A stretch of 64,000 bases of DNA from Allobosea sp. TND4EK4 (GCF_900156025.1 NZ_FTMO01000001.1:974852-1038851), one strand, 5' to 3'. Positions 1-10,435 are shown, counted from the first letter of the stretch. A program made the numbers and translations. Notes: generated by a model not told the origin, from the letters alone.

Positions 1-537
1 ACGAAGGCGGAAGCCAAGAACCTCGTCGCCATGCCGAGCCCGCTGAACTCCGGCGCAGCCCTGATCCATACCATGACGCTGACGGGCAACATCAAGGACG
101 GCTGGGGCTATTACGAGAAGCTGAAGGAGAACGGCGCGCTCGCCGCCGGCGCCAATGGCGACATCCTGCGCCAGGTCGCCACAGGCGAGAAGCTCTACGG
201 CATGATCGTGGACTTCATGCCGATCCGCGAGAAGGCCAAGGGCGCCCCGGTCGAGTTCGTCTTCCCGAGCGAGGGCGTCTCGGCCGTGAGCGAACCCGTC
301 GCCATCCTGAAGGGGACCCGGAACCCGGCCGCCGCGCAGGCCTTCATCGATTTCCTGCTGTCGAAGGACGGGCAGGAGGTCGCCGCAAAGCAGGGCTATG
401 TACCGGCGCTCGCCAGCGTCGCGCTGCCGGCGGGCTACCCGGCCCGCAGCGAGATCAAGCTGATGGCCTTCGACGCCGCCAAGGCGCTGGAGGACTCGGC
501 CGCGGCCCGCAAGCGCTTCAGCGGCATCTTCGAGTGA
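1..537 (+). CDS. ABC transporter periplasmic binding protein, iron-type (5' partial)
   Basis: The reading frame is open from base 1, so the N-terminus and signal peptide lie outside the window. The visible 178 residues look like the C-terminal lobe of a family 1 extracellular solute-binding protein of the Fe(3+)/2-aminoethylphosphonate kind (FbpA/AfuA-like): a 'PSPLNSGAA' ligand-loop region, then 'VFPSEGVSAVSEPVAIL', then the usual closing helices with 'AAQAFIDFLLSKDGQ'. Such proteins deliver ligand to an inner-membrane permease. The gene immediately downstream is a double-domain permease, so the two form one import operon. Substrate identity is inferred from family resemblance only. Confidence 0.8.
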   Translation, partial: TKAEAKNLVAMPSPLNSGAALIHTMTLTGNIKDGWGYYEKLKENGALAAGANGDILRQVATGEKLYGMIVDFMPIREKAKGAPVEFVFPSEGVSAVSEPVAILKGTRNPAAAQAFIDFLLSKDGQEVAAKQGYVPALASVALPAGYPARSEIKLMAFDAAKALEDSAAARKRFSGIFE

Positions 538-568
538 GCCGCGCGCGTTCGGCAAGGATGCCGGCGCG

Positions 569-2329
569 GTGACGCTGGCCGTCGGCCTGCCCCGGAAGCT
601 CCATGGCGCGTCCGGCCTGGCGCTGCGGCGCCGAGGCGCGGCCTGGCGGGCCCCGCGAGCACCGTTCCTGCCGGCGCTGATCATTCTCGCGGCATTGCTG
701 TTCGGTGCCCTGCCGGTCCTGCGGCTCCTGCTGGCGGCGCTGATGCCGGGCGGCCGTTTTGCGCCCGAGGCGGCGCTGGAGACGATCACGAGCCGCTCGG
801 CCGTGGCCGCGACGCTGCACAGCTTCGATACAGCCTTCTTCTCGACCCTCGGGGCGCTGGCCTTGGGCACACTGGTGGCGCTCGCGCTCGGCGTCACCGA
901 TCTGCGCGGACGGCGGCCGCTGGCCTTCGGCTTCGTGTTCTCGATGATGATCGCGCCGCAGGTCGCGGCGCTGGCCTTCCTCAGCTTGCTCGCCCCGAAT
1001 TCCCAACTGCTCGCGCTGCTCGGGCTCGCGCCCGCGCCTGGCACGCCCAACCCGCTGCTCGGGCGCGGCGGCATCATTCTGGTCATGGCGCTGCACCACG
1101 CCCCGCTCGTCGCGATGACGGTCTGGAGCGGCCTGCGCAGCATCCCGCATTCGCTGGTGGAGGCGGCGCAGATGGAAGGCGCCGGCCCCGCCACCATCAC
1201 CGCCCGGATTCTCCTGCCGGTGCTGCGCCCCCAGCTCGCGGCGGCTGCGCTGGTTGCCTTCGTCGCCGGCATCGGCAATTTCGGCATTCCCGCGCTGCTC
1301 GGACTGCCTGTCAATTATCTGACGCTGCCGACGCTGATCTATCGCCGCCTGTCGAGTTTCGGGCCGGAGAGCCTGCCGGACGTCGCGGCTCTCGCCGTGC
1401 TGGTCGGGCTCGTCGCGACCTTCGGCATCCTGGCCGGCATGGCATTGACCCGCCGCCAGGGCGGCAGGGTCGAGATCGAGCGCCCGCTCGAACCCTTTTG
1501 GCGGCTGGGGCGGGCGCGTGCCTTCGTCGCGGCGGGGCTGTGGGCGGTGCTGCTGCTCAAGCTCGGCCTGCCTCTGCTGGCGCTGCTCGCAGAAGCGCTG
1601 ACACCGGCACTCGGCGTGCCGCTCTCCTGGCAGAGCCTGACGCTCGACAAGTTCGCCGAGGTGCTGCTGCGGCAAAGCGCGACGGTGCGGGCGTTCCGCA
1701 ATTCCTTCGCCTTCGCGGCCATCGCCGGGATCGTGCTGGCGCTCGGCTCGATCGCCTTCGCCTTTGGGCTGGAGCGCCGGCTCGGCAAGCTGCGGCGGGT
1801 GGTCGAGCTCGTGGTCGAGCTGCCCTATGCGCTGCCCGGCATCGTGCTGGCGATCGCCTGCATCCTGCTGTTCCTCAAGCCCCTGCCGCTCATCGGCGTC
1901 AGCATCTACGGCACGCCCTTCATCATCCTCTTCGCCTATCTCGCCCGCTTCCTGCCGCTGGCGCTGAAGGCGCCGGTGGCGGCGATGGCGCAGATCGAGG
2001 CGCATCACGAGGAGGCAGCGCGGCTCGATGGCGCGGGCACCTGGCAGATGCTGCGCTTCATCGTGGCGCCGCTCCTGGCGCCGGCGGCGGCGATCTCGGC
2101 GCTGATGGTCTTCCTCGTCGCCTTCAACGAGCTCACCGTCTCGGCGCTGCTCTGGTCGTCGGGCACCGAGACACTGGGCGTCGTGCTCTTCAGCCTCAAG
2201 GAAGCGGGCCTCGCGGGCGAGGCCGCGGCCGTCGCGATCAGCGCCATCGCCGTGATCCTCGTGGCGATGCTCGGCCTCGACCTGCTCGGACGGCGCCTGA
2301 CCGCCAACGTCCTGCCCTGGCGGATCTGA
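569..2329 (+). CDS. ABC transporter permease, fused two-domain (FbpB-like)
   Basis: This 586-residue inner-membrane protein carries two binding-protein-dependent permease domains in tandem, roughly residues 80-290 and 360-570, separated by a central helix pair. This layout is typical of FbpB/AfuB-type iron permeases. Many hydrophobic segments are evident, and each half has an EAA-type loop: 'VEAAQMEGAGPATI' in the first and 'EEAARLDGAGTWQM' in the second. It starts with GTG 31 bases after the binding-protein stop. No ATPase gene follows, because a LysR gene on the other strand comes next, so the ATPase must be encoded upstream or elsewhere. Confidence 0.85.
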   Translation: MTLAVGLPRKLHGASGLALRRRGAAWRAPRAPFLPALIILAALLFGALPVLRLLLAALMPGGRFAPEAALETITSRSAVAATLHSFDTAFFSTLGALALGTLVALALGVTDLRGRRPLAFGFVFSMMIAPQVAALAFLSLLAPNSQLLALLGLAPAPGTPNPLLGRGGIILVMALHHAPLVAMTVWSGLRSIPHSLVEAAQMEGAGPATITARILLPVLRPQLAAAALVAFVAGIGNFGIPALLGLPVNYLTLPTLIYRRLSSFGPESLPDVAALAVLVGLVATFGILAGMALTRRQGGRVEIERPLEPFWRLGRARAFVAAGLWAVLLLKLGLPLLALLAEALTPALGVPLSWQSLTLDKFAEVLLRQSATVRAFRNSFAFAAIAGIVLALGSIAFAFGLERRLGKLRRVVELVVELPYALPGIVLAIACILLFLKPLPLIGVSIYGTPFIILFAYLARFLPLALKAPVAAMAQIEAHHEEAARLDGAGTWQMLRFIVAPLLAPAAAISALMVFLVAFNELTVSALLWSSGTETLGVVLFSLKEAGLAGEAAAVAISAIAVILVAMLGLDLLGRRLTANVLPWRI

Positions 2330-2342
2330 CGCGGCCTTCGGG

Positions 2343-3272
2343 CTATGGGGCGCCGGAGCGGGCTTCCGGACGCGCCTCGCCCATCAGCAGGGCCCGGGCC
2401 GCCTTCGCCTCCCTGACGATGAAGTCGACGCTGGCTCGCACGCGCGCCACATCCTTCAGATCGGCATGCACCAGCAGCCAGAAGGAGCGGGTGATCTGGA
2501 CGCTCTCCGGCAGCACCGGCACGAGCCGCGGATCGCCCTCCGCCATGAAATGGTGGATCACGCCGATACCGGCGCCGGCGACCACCGCGTTCATCTGGGC
2601 GATGACGCTGGAACTCTGCAGATGCGCCCGCAGGCCCTTGGCGACCTCGTCGAGATAATCGAGCTCAGGCGAAAAGATCAGGTCGTCGATATAGCCGATG
2701 ATGCGGTGCCCGAAGAGGTCCTCGGGGCCCGTCACCGGCGGCATCTGCGAGAGATAGCCGGGCGCCGCATACAGGCCCAGGCGATAATCGGCGAGCTTGC
2801 GCGCGACCACCTTGCCTTCCTTCGGCGGCGCCAGCGTGATCGCGACATCGGCTTCGCGCTTCGAGAGCGAGAGCAGGCGCGGCATGGCGATGAGCTGGAT
2901 TTCCAGCCCCGGATAGGCGCTGGCGAACTTGGCCAGGCGCGGCGCCAGGAAGGCTGTGCCGAAGCCATCGGGCGCGCCGATCCTGACCGTGCCCGACAGC
3001 GCCATGTCGGCCCCGCCGATATCGCTCTGGATCGCCAGCGCCTCGGTTTCCATGCTTTCCGCCTTCGCCAGCAGGCGCTCGCCATGGGCCGTCAGGGTGT
3101 AACCCTGCGGCCGGCGCTCGAAGAGCTTCGCCTTCAGCGCCTCCTCCAGCGCAGTGATGCGGCGGGACACCGTGGCGTGGTCGGCACCGAGGCGGCGGGC
3201 GGCCGCCGTCAACCGGCCCGAGCGAGCCACGGCGAGGAAGAAGCGCAGGTCGTCCCAGTCGAACCGCTCCAA
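2343..3272 (-). CDS. LysR-family transcriptional regulator
   Basis: An N-terminal winged helix-turn-helix ('DLRFFLAVARSGRLTAAARRLG', then 'HATVSRRI') is followed by a LysR substrate-binding domain. I place the start at the TTG at 3272 because an AGGGAGG ribosome site lies just upstream, giving 309 residues, the usual family length. The open frame extends upstream to a GTG at 3311, but that extension would run into the inverted repeat between this gene and mmsA. It is divergent from the valine-degradation operon, so it is the probable regulator of that operon. The effector cannot be told from sequence. Confidence 0.85.
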   Translation of the reverse strand: MERFDWDDLRFFLAVARSGRLTAAARRLGADHATVSRRITALEEALKAKLFERRPQGYTLTAHGERLLAKAESMETEALAIQSDIGGADMALSGTVRIGAPDGFGTAFLAPRLAKFASAYPGLEIQLIAMPRLLSLSKREADVAITLAPPKEGKVVARKLADYRLGLYAAPGYLSQMPPVTGPEDLFGHRIIGYIDDLIFSPELDYLDEVAKGLRAHLQSSSVIAQMNAVVAGAGIGVIHHFMAEGDPRLVPVLPESVQITRSFWLLVHADLKDVARVRASVDFIVREAKAARALLMGEARPEARSGAP

Positions 3273-3293
3273 CAGGCCCTCCCTATATTCGCT

Positions 3294-3338
3294 TTTTCGC
3301 ACGACGAGCACTAGCCGACCGCTATAGCCGTGCGAAAA
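3294..3338. promoter_or_regulatory. Inverted repeat between LysR gene and mmsA (probable operator)
   Basis: Two perfect 10-base arms, TTTTCGCACG (3294-3303) and CGTGCGAAAA (3329-3338), are separated by 25 bases. They lie between the chosen LysR start (3272) and the mmsA start (3396). A dyad in a LysR divergent promoter region is the expected binding-site architecture. Function is inferred. Confidence 0.55.
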
Positions 3339-3395
3339 CGAGAATGGTAGGGAATGATCAGGATTACCGAACCATCAGTTCGTAGGGAGGGCGCG

Positions 3396-4892
<1,497 letters not shown>

Positions 4893-4928
4893 CGCAAGCC
4901 AAGACGAACAAGCAAAGACGAGGTGGCC

Positions 4929-6077
4929 ATGTTCTCGCTGTCCGAGGATCAGCTCGCCATTCAGGAGATGGCCACCTCCTTCGCCACGGAAACCCTCGCG
5001 CCCAATGCGGCACGCTGGGACGAGGAGAAGCATTTCCCGGTCGAGGAGATGCGTGCCGCCGCCGCGCTCGGCATGGGCGGCATCTACATCCAGGAAGACG
5101 TCGGCGGCTCGGGATTGAGCCGGCTGGATGCGGCGCTGATCTTCGAGGCGCTGTCGACAGGATGCCCGACGGTCGCGGCCTATATCTCGATCCACAACAT
5201 GTGCGCCTGGATGATCGACCGCTACGGCGCGGACGAGCAGCGCCAGCGCTTCCTGCCGAAGCTCTGCACGATGGAGCATCTGGCGAGCTATTGCCTGACC
5301 GAGCCCGGCGCCGGCTCGGACGCCGCCGCGCTGAAGACGAAGGCCGTGCTCGACGGCGACACCTATGTCCTCGACGGGCAGAAGCAGTTCATCTCCGGCG
5401 CCGGCGTTTCCGACCTCTATGTCGTGATGGCGCGCACCGGCGAGGCCGGACCCAAGGGCATCTCGACCCTCGTCGTCGAGAAGGGCACACCGGGCCTCTC
5501 CTTCGGCGCCGAGGAAAAGAAGATGGGCTGGAACGCCCAGCCGACGCGGGCCGTCATCTTCGAGAACTGCCGCGTGCCCGTCGCCAACAGGCTGGGCCCC
5601 GAGGGCATCGGCTTCAAGATCGCGATGGCGGGGCTCGACGGGGGCCGGCTGAACATCGGCGCCTGCTCCATCGGCGGGGCGCAGAGCGCGCTGGACAGGT
5701 CGATCGCCTATGCCAAGGAGCGCAAGGCCTTCGGCTCGGCCATCGCCGATTTCCAGGCGCTGCAGTTCAAGCTTGCCGACATGGCGACCGAACTGGAGGC
5801 TGCGCGCACCCTGCTCTGGCGCGCGGCGGCGGCGCTCGACGCCAAGGCGCCCGATGCGACCAAGCTCTGCGCCATGGCCAAGCGCGTCGCGACCGATACC
5901 GGCTTTGCCGTCGCCAACGACGCCCTTCAGATCCATGGCGGCTACGGCTATCTCGCCGATTACGGCATCGAGAAGATCGTCCGCGACCTGCGCGTGCACC
6001 AGATACTCGAAGGCACCAACGAGGTGATGCGGATGATCGTCGCGCGCGGGCTGGTCGGCCGGGCGAAGGGGAATTGA
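4929..6077 (+). CDS. Acyl-CoA dehydrogenase, probable isobutyryl-CoA dehydrogenase
   Basis: This FAD enzyme of the acyl-CoA dehydrogenase family has 382 residues. Features seen are the FAD/substrate segment '[14 protein letters not shown]', '[10 protein letters not shown]', and the C-terminal '[10 protein letters not shown]', whose glutamate is the catalytic base position in short/medium-chain members. Its placement between mmsA and mmsB makes oxidation of isobutyryl-CoA to methacrylyl-CoA in valine degradation the best reading. ATG 4929 follows a GACGAGG site; an in-frame GTG two codons earlier is possible. The hydratase and 3-hydroxyisobutyryl-CoA hydrolase needed for the intermediate steps are not in this operon. 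Confidence 0.9.
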   Translation: MFSLSEDQLAIQEMATSFATETLAPNAARWDEEKHFPVEEMRAAAALGMGGIYIQEDVGGSGLSRLDAALIFEALSTGCPTVAAYISIHNMCAWMIDRYGADEQRQRFLPKLCTMEHLASYCLTEPGAGSDAAALKTKAVLDGDTYVLDGQKQFISGAGVSDLYVVMARTGEAGPKGISTLVVEKGTPGLSFGAEEKKMGWNAQPTRAVIFENCRVPVANRLGPEGIGFKIAMAGLDGGRLNIGACSIGGAQSALDRSIAYAKERKAFGSAIADFQALQFKLADMATELEAARTLLWRAAAALDAKAPDATKLCAMAKRVATDTGFAVANDALQIHGGYGYLADYGIEKIVRDLRVHQILEGTNEVMRMIVARGLVGRAKGN

Positions 6078-6086
6078 GGGAAGACG

Positions 6087-6398
6087 ATGGGCTTCCTGCG
6101 TACCATGGCGACCCAAGCGATCGGCGTGGCCAGCATGGGCGCAGCTGCTGCCATCCTCGCCAGGTTGTTTGGTTTGGACAAATCCACCGTGATCGTCGGG
6201 ATGGGCGGTGCTGTGGTCGGTTGGTGTTGTTGCTGGCTCTACGCGGGCTGGGTCAACACAAAAGAGACCCGATCGCGAGACGCCAATGATGCGCGCCTCA
6301 CGCGCTCGGCATTGCAGCGGACGGAAATAGACCACGGCATCAGGATCGCAATGCCGCTTTCTAGCCAGCACAACGATAAGCAAGAGGAGCGACCATGA
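6087..6398 (+). CDS. Small membrane protein of unknown function in the valine operon
   Basis: I do not recognise this 103-residue protein. Residues about 5-28 and 34-54 form two hydrophobic segments, the second containing a 'GWCCCWLYAGW' cysteine/tryptophan cluster; a polar, charged tail of about 48 residues follows. A GAGGGAAG ribosome site precedes the ATG, and the stop overlaps the mmsB start as ATGA, so the two are probably translationally coupled. Codon choice is less GC-biased than in the flanking genes, suggesting later acquisition. An in-frame coding artefact is possible, but the ribosome site and the overlap argue for a real gene. Confidence 0.6.
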   Translation: MGFLRTMATQAIGVASMGAAAAILARLFGLDKSTVIVGMGGAVVGWCCCWLYAGWVNTKETRSRDANDARLTRSALQRTEIDHGIRIAMPLSSQHNDKQEERP

Positions 6399-7282
6399 CC
6401 CGCATCGCCTTCATCGGTCTCGGCAATATGGGCGGCCCGATGGCCGGGAACCTGGTCAAGGCCGGGCATGAGGTCACGGCCTTCGACCTCGTCGAGGCCT
6501 CGCGGCAAGCGGCGGCGGAGCTCGGCGTCGGCATCGCCGGTTCGGCGAAGGAGGCCGTCTCGGCGGCCGAAATCGTGGTGACGATGCTGCCGGCGGGCAA
6601 GCATGTGCTCTCGGTCTGGGGCGACATCCTGCCGGCTGTGAAGCCCGGCACGCTGCTGATCGATTCCTCGACGATCGATGTCGAGAGCGCCCGCAAGGCA
6701 CATGCGCTGGCCGCCGAGCATGGCTGCCCGTCGCTCGATGCGCCGGTCTCGGGCGGCACCGGAGGAGCCAAGGGCGCCGCGCTGACCTTCATGGTGGGCG
6801 GCGCGGAGGATGCCTTCGACCGCGGCGAGCCGATCCTGGCCAAGATGGGCCGCAAGATCGTGCATTGCGGCCCGGCCGGGAACGGACAGGCGGCGAAGAT
6901 CTGCAACAACATGATCCTCGGTATCTCGATGATCGGCGTCTGCGAGGCCTTCGTGCTGGGCGAGAAGCTCGGCCTGTCGCACCAGGCGCTGTTCGACGTG
7001 GCCTCGACCTCGTCGGGCCAGTGCTGGTCGCTGACGACCTATTGCCCGGTTCCGGGGCCGGTCCCGACCTCGCCGGCCAATAACGGCTACAAGCCCGGCT
7101 TCGCCTCTGCGCTCATGCTGAAGGACCTGAAGCTGGCGCAGGAGGCGGCACAGGGCGCGGGTGCCTCGACGCCGCTGGGCGCCGCTGCCGCGCAACTCTT
7201 CGGGCTGCATAATGGCTGGGGCGAGGGCGGCACGGATTTCTCCGGGATCATCGATCTGCTGCGGGGCCATGACAAGGCCTGA
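6395..7282 (+). CDS. mmsB: 3-hydroxyisobutyrate dehydrogenase
   Basis: The enzyme oxidises 3-hydroxyisobutyrate to methylmalonate semialdehyde with NAD+, feeding MmsA. The 295-residue sequence is a complete beta-hydroxyacid dehydrogenase: N-terminal nucleotide motif 'GLGNMGGPMAGNL', substrate loop 'DAPVSGGTGGA', and catalytic lysine in 'GQAAKICNNMIL' near residue 170. It overlaps the small membrane protein gene by four bases. It completes the last two reactions of the valine pathway together with mmsA. Confidence 0.94.
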   Translation: MTRIAFIGLGNMGGPMAGNLVKAGHEVTAFDLVEASRQAAAELGVGIAGSAKEAVSAAEIVVTMLPAGKHVLSVWGDILPAVKPGTLLIDSSTIDVESARKAHALAAEHGCPSLDAPVSGGTGGAKGAALTFMVGGAEDAFDRGEPILAKMGRKIVHCGPAGNGQAAKICNNMILGISMIGVCEAFVLGEKLGLSHQALFDVASTSSGQCWSLTTYCPVPGPVPTSPANNGYKPGFASALMLKDLKLAQEAAQGAGASTPLGAAAAQLFGLHNGWGEGGTDFSGIIDLLRGHDKA

Positions 7283-7359
7283 AGGGCAATAACCAGACGC
7301 AAGGCCGTCCGCGCGCTGCGCGCTTGCGTGCCGCCGCCGGGCCGGTTTAGACCCTTGCC

Positions 7360-8316
7360 ATGACCGACGCCACGCTCCGCCGCGAACGCTCCACCCTGAC
7401 CGGTTTCGCGGATAACCGGCTCGACCGGCGCGAGGACCTGCGCAACAAGCCCGATGCGGTCACGGCGCTGCGGCACCGCTCCGATACGCGGATCGCCGCC
7501 GTCGCGGGCGAGACGCCGGTGCTCAACCGCACGGGCGAGGACCAGCTCTCGATCTGGTTCACGCATGGCGAGACCGAGATGCTCGGCCCGGCGCTGGAGG
7601 AAATCTTCCTCGGCATGGCGGAGGACGGTTCGCCCCGCTTCGGCCGGCTGCTGGACCGGTCCCTGATCGAGCCGCTGACGGCGCGGCCTGAGCTGATGCT
7701 GACGGACCTGCGCTCCATTGCTCTCAAGGGAATGGTCCCGACCGAGGAGGTCGGCCCGCTCGGCGAGGCCAAGGCCGTGCTGGACTGGCACGCCCGGCAC
7801 CGCTTCTGCGCGCAGTGCGGCGGCCCCACCATCGCCGGCGCCTCGGGCTGGCGGCGCGAATGCACGAGCTGCGGCGCGCTGCACTTCCCCCGCACCGACC
7901 CCGTCGTGATCATGCTGGTGACGCGCGGCGAGAGCTGCCTGCTCGCGCGCCAGTCGCGCTTCGCGCCCGGCATGTATTCCTGCATCGCCGGCTTCGTCGA
8001 ACCGGGCGAGACGCTCGAGAACGCAGTGCGGCGCGAGAGCTGGGAGGAGGCGGGCCTGCGCATCGGCACGGTGCGCTATCTGGCCTCCCAGCCCTGGCCG
8101 TTCCCCTCCTCGATCATGGTCGGCTGCATCGCCGAGGCGCTGGGCGACGAGATCACGCTCGACCTGACGGAGCTGGAGGACGGGCGCTGGTTCCCGCGCA
8201 GCGAGGTGCTGCAGATGCTGGAGGGGACCCACCCGGACGGCCTCGCCTGCCCGCAGCATATCGCCATCGCCAGCACGCTGGTGCGGGCCTGGGCCCTTGA
8301 GGGCGAGCAGCCCTGA
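7360..8316 (+). CDS. nudC: NAD(H) pyrophosphatase / NAD-cap decapping hydrolase
   Basis: NudC cleaves NADH to NMNH and AMP and removes NAD caps from RNA. All diagnostic parts are present in 318 residues: a zinc ribbon ('CAQC' near 150 and 'CTSC' near 168), the Nudix box from 'GFVEPGETLENAV' to 'RESWEEAG' at about 210-233, and the NudC-specific 'SQPWPFPSS' at about 243. It is a separate gene 77 bases after mmsB. Confidence 0.95.
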   Translation: MTDATLRRERSTLTGFADNRLDRREDLRNKPDAVTALRHRSDTRIAAVAGETPVLNRTGEDQLSIWFTHGETEMLGPALEEIFLGMAEDGSPRFGRLLDRSLIEPLTARPELMLTDLRSIALKGMVPTEEVGPLGEAKAVLDWHARHRFCAQCGGPTIAGASGWRRECTSCGALHFPRTDPVVIMLVTRGESCLLARQSRFAPGMYSCIAGFVEPGETLENAVRRESWEEAGLRIGTVRYLASQPWPFPSSIMVGCIAEALGDEITLDLTELEDGRWFPRSEVLQMLEGTHPDGLACPQHIAIASTLVRAWALEGEQP

Positions 8317-8359
8317 GGCAAGCGCCCTCCCCTGTCCCGGAATCCCCTCGGAGCCTTGC

Positions 8360-9535
8360 ATGAGCGACCCGGTCCACGCCTTCGTCCCCGGGCCGCGCGC
8401 CCATGTCGCCGGCCGGCCCGGCGGCCCACTCTCCGGCCTCACCTTCGCGGTGAAGGACCTGTTCGACGTCGCCGGCGTGCCGACCGGCGGGGGCAACCAC
8501 GACTGGGCGGCCGCCCAACCAATTCCGGAACGGCATGCCTGGGCGGTGCAGCGGCTGCTCGACGCCGGGGCCGACATGATCGGCAAGACGATCACCGACG
8601 AGGTCTCGCTCGGCATCCTCGGCGAAAGCGCCTTCGACGGGACCCCGATCAACAGCGCCGTGCCCGAGCGGGTGCCGGGCGGCTCCTCCTCGGGCTCGGC
8701 GGCAGCGGTCGCGGCGGGGCTGTGCGACACCGCGCTCGGCACCGATACGGGTGGCTCGATGCGGGTGCCGGCGAGCTTCTGCGGGCTCTACGGCATCCGC
8801 CCGACCCATGGCCGGCTCGACCTGACCGGACTGATGCCGCAGGCACCGAGTTCCGACACCGCCGGCTGGTTCGCGCGCGACGCGCAGACCTTCGCCAAGG
8901 TCGGCGGCGTGATGCTGGGCGAGGAGCCGGGACCGCTGCCGACAACGCTGCTCGTCGCGGTCGATGCCTTCGGCTTCGCCGATCCGGAGGTGGCGCAGGC
9001 GCTGCGGCCGATGGTCGAGCGGCTGGCGCGCGTCGTCGGGTCGGCGCCGCGCGAGGAGATCATGGCACCGCAAGGGCTGTCGGTCTGGGCGCGGGCGCAG
9101 CGCTGCCTGCAGCCGGTCGAGGCCTGGGCCACCTTCCGCCCCTGGATCGAGCAGCACAATCCCCGCATGGCCTTCGGCGTCGCCGCCGGGCTGATCGCCG
9201 GCTCGCAGGTCTCCGCCGCCGATCAGGGCTGGGCCGCGCTGATGCGCGAGGAGGCCCGTGCCCGGCTGCGCCATCTGCTGCCGCCGGGTACGATCCTGTG
9301 CCTGCCGACGACGCCGTTTCCCGCCCCGCTGCGCGGGCAGTCGATGCCGGCGCTGAGGCCGGTGCGCGACCGCATCACCTGCCTGTGTGCACAAGGGGGG
9401 CTCGCCGGCCATCCGCAGGTCAGCCTGCCCGGCGCGAGCGTGGACGGCGCGCCTGTCGGGCTCTCGATCATCGGCGGGCGCGGGACGGATGCCGCCCTGC
9501 TCGCCGTCGCCCTCGCCATGGAGAATGCCGCGTGA
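8360..9535 (+). CDS. Amidase signature hydrolase, AMI1-like
   Basis: This serine amidase has 391 residues and the Ser-cisSer-Lys arrangement: lysine in 'FAVKDLFD' near 32, cis-serine in 'GGSSSGSA' near 108, and nucleophile in 'TDTGGSMRVP' near 131. The N-terminal layout, with 'FDVAGVPTGGGNHDW' and a short overall length, resembles plant AMI1 indole-3-acetamide amidohydrolases more than GatA. The substrate is unknown. The ATG at 8360 removes a 21-codon extension that runs back into nudC. It overlaps the next gene by four bases (GTGA). Confidence 0.8.
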   Translation: MSDPVHAFVPGPRAHVAGRPGGPLSGLTFAVKDLFDVAGVPTGGGNHDWAAAQPIPERHAWAVQRLLDAGADMIGKTITDEVSLGILGESAFDGTPINSAVPERVPGGSSSGSAAAVAAGLCDTALGTDTGGSMRVPASFCGLYGIRPTHGRLDLTGLMPQAPSSDTAGWFARDAQTFAKVGGVMLGEEPGPLPTTLLVAVDAFGFADPEVAQALRPMVERLARVVGSAPREEIMAPQGLSVWARAQRCLQPVEAWATFRPWIEQHNPRMAFGVAAGLIAGSQVSAADQGWAALMREEARARLRHLLPPGTILCLPTTPFPAPLRGQSMPALRPVRDRITCLCAQGGLAGHPQVSLPGASVDGAPVGLSIIGGRGTDAALLAVALAMENAA

Positions 9536-9930
9536 CCGAGCTGACGCCGAACCTGCCTGATGTCGTGGCCGAGATCAGCGCGCTGTTCGAGGAGTACGAG
9601 CAGGCCTTGATCGACAAGAATGTCGAGGTGCTCGACCGGACCTTCTGGAACAGCCCGCACACCATCCGCTACGCCTTCAGCGAGCACGGCTACGGCTTCG
9701 ACGAGATTCACGCCCATCGCGTCGCCCGCCCGCCCGGCCCCGGCAGCAAGGAGAAACGGATCAGGCTGGAAATCCTGACGCTCGGGCGCGATGTCGCGAC
9801 CGTGAACCTCGAATTCAAGCTGCGCGGGCGCGACGCGATCGGCCGCCAGAGCCAGACCTGGGTGCGCTTTCCAGGTCTCGGCTGGAAGGTCGTCTCGGCC
9901 CATGTCTCGACGCTGGAGCCGCGGGGATGA
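9532..9930 (+). CDS. AtzH-like / DUF3225 (HpxZ-type) protein
   Basis: This 132-residue SnoaL/NTF2-like fold protein contains 'LFEEYEQALIDKNVEVLDRTFW', 'IHAHRVARPPGP' and a closing 'QTWVRFPGLGWKVVSAHVS'. Relatives (AtzH, HpxZ) are encoded beside amidases in oxalurate, cyanurate or other amide pathways and are thought to be accessory or small hydrolytic factors. Here it starts on a GTG inside the amidase stop, so the two are co-translated, which supports a joint role in breaking down an unidentified amide. Confidence 0.7.
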   Translation: MTELTPNLPDVVAEISALFEEYEQALIDKNVEVLDRTFWNSPHTIRYAFSEHGYGFDEIHAHRVARPPGPGSKEKRIRLEILTLGRDVATVNLEFKLRGRDAIGRQSQTWVRFPGLGWKVVSAHVSTLEPRG

Positions 9931-10427
9931 CCACCGCGGCGGACCCGCCGGAGGCCGTATCGCCGAAGCTCCCCGAAGAGCTTCGCGCGACCCTCCGGCT
10001 CGTGGGTTCGGTCATGCAGGCCGCGTCCGAGCCGTGGTGGATCATCGGCAGCGCCGCCGTGGCCCTGCATGGAGCAGGATCGATTGCCGTGGCGGATGTC
10101 GATGTCGTCCTGAGCGAATGCGATGCGGCGCGGATCAGCGCCCGCCTCGGCCTTGTCCAGGCTCGCAAGTCGCCGCATCCACGCTTCCGCTCGTCGGCCT
10201 TAGTGACTTGGAACGAGACTCCTCTTCCGGTGGAGTTCATGGCCGGCTTCCATCTGCACGACGGTGACGGCTGGGCGCCCTTGAAGCCGATCACACGCCT
10301 CGCCATCGTGATCGACAGCACCGTCCTCTACGCGCCCGAACGGCAGGAGATGCAGGAGATCCTGACGCGTTTCGGCCGCCCCAAGGATCTCGAGCGCCGC
10401 CGGCTTCTGGTTGCGACGCGCGCCTGA
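9927..10427 (+). CDS. Nucleotidyltransferase-fold protein, hypothetical
   Basis: This 166-residue protein has the start of a minimal nucleotidyltransferase fold: helix 'WWIIGSAAVALHG' near residues 36-48 and acidic strand 'VADVDVVLS' near 56-64, where paired aspartates normally bind metal. The rest ('PVEFMAGFHLHDGDGW', 'IVIDSTVLYAPERQEMQEIL') fits a DUF1814/AbiEii-like or MNT-like relative, but no exact family is clear. It overlaps the DUF3225 gene by ATGA, making a three-gene coupled unit. Confidence 0.55.
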   Translation: MTTAADPPEAVSPKLPEELRATLRLVGSVMQAASEPWWIIGSAAVALHGAGSIAVADVDVVLSECDAARISARLGLVQARKSPHPRFRSSALVTWNETPLPVEFMAGFHLHDGDGWAPLKPITRLAIVIDSTVLYAPERQEMQEILTRFGRPKDLERRRLLVATRA

Positions 10428-10435
10428 GCGCCGCC

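Noticed and set aside
518..2008. A 496-codon minus-strand frame opposite the permease
   Set aside because: Composition is dominated by Arg, Gln, Asp and Gly with no recognisable domain; the plus strand encodes an obvious membrane permease.
9532..9930. Reading the DUF3225 protein as the tail of a 524-residue protein starting at 8356
   Set aside because: The upstream part of that frame is an out-of-frame shadow of the amidase; the real protein begins at the GTG overlapping the amidase stop.
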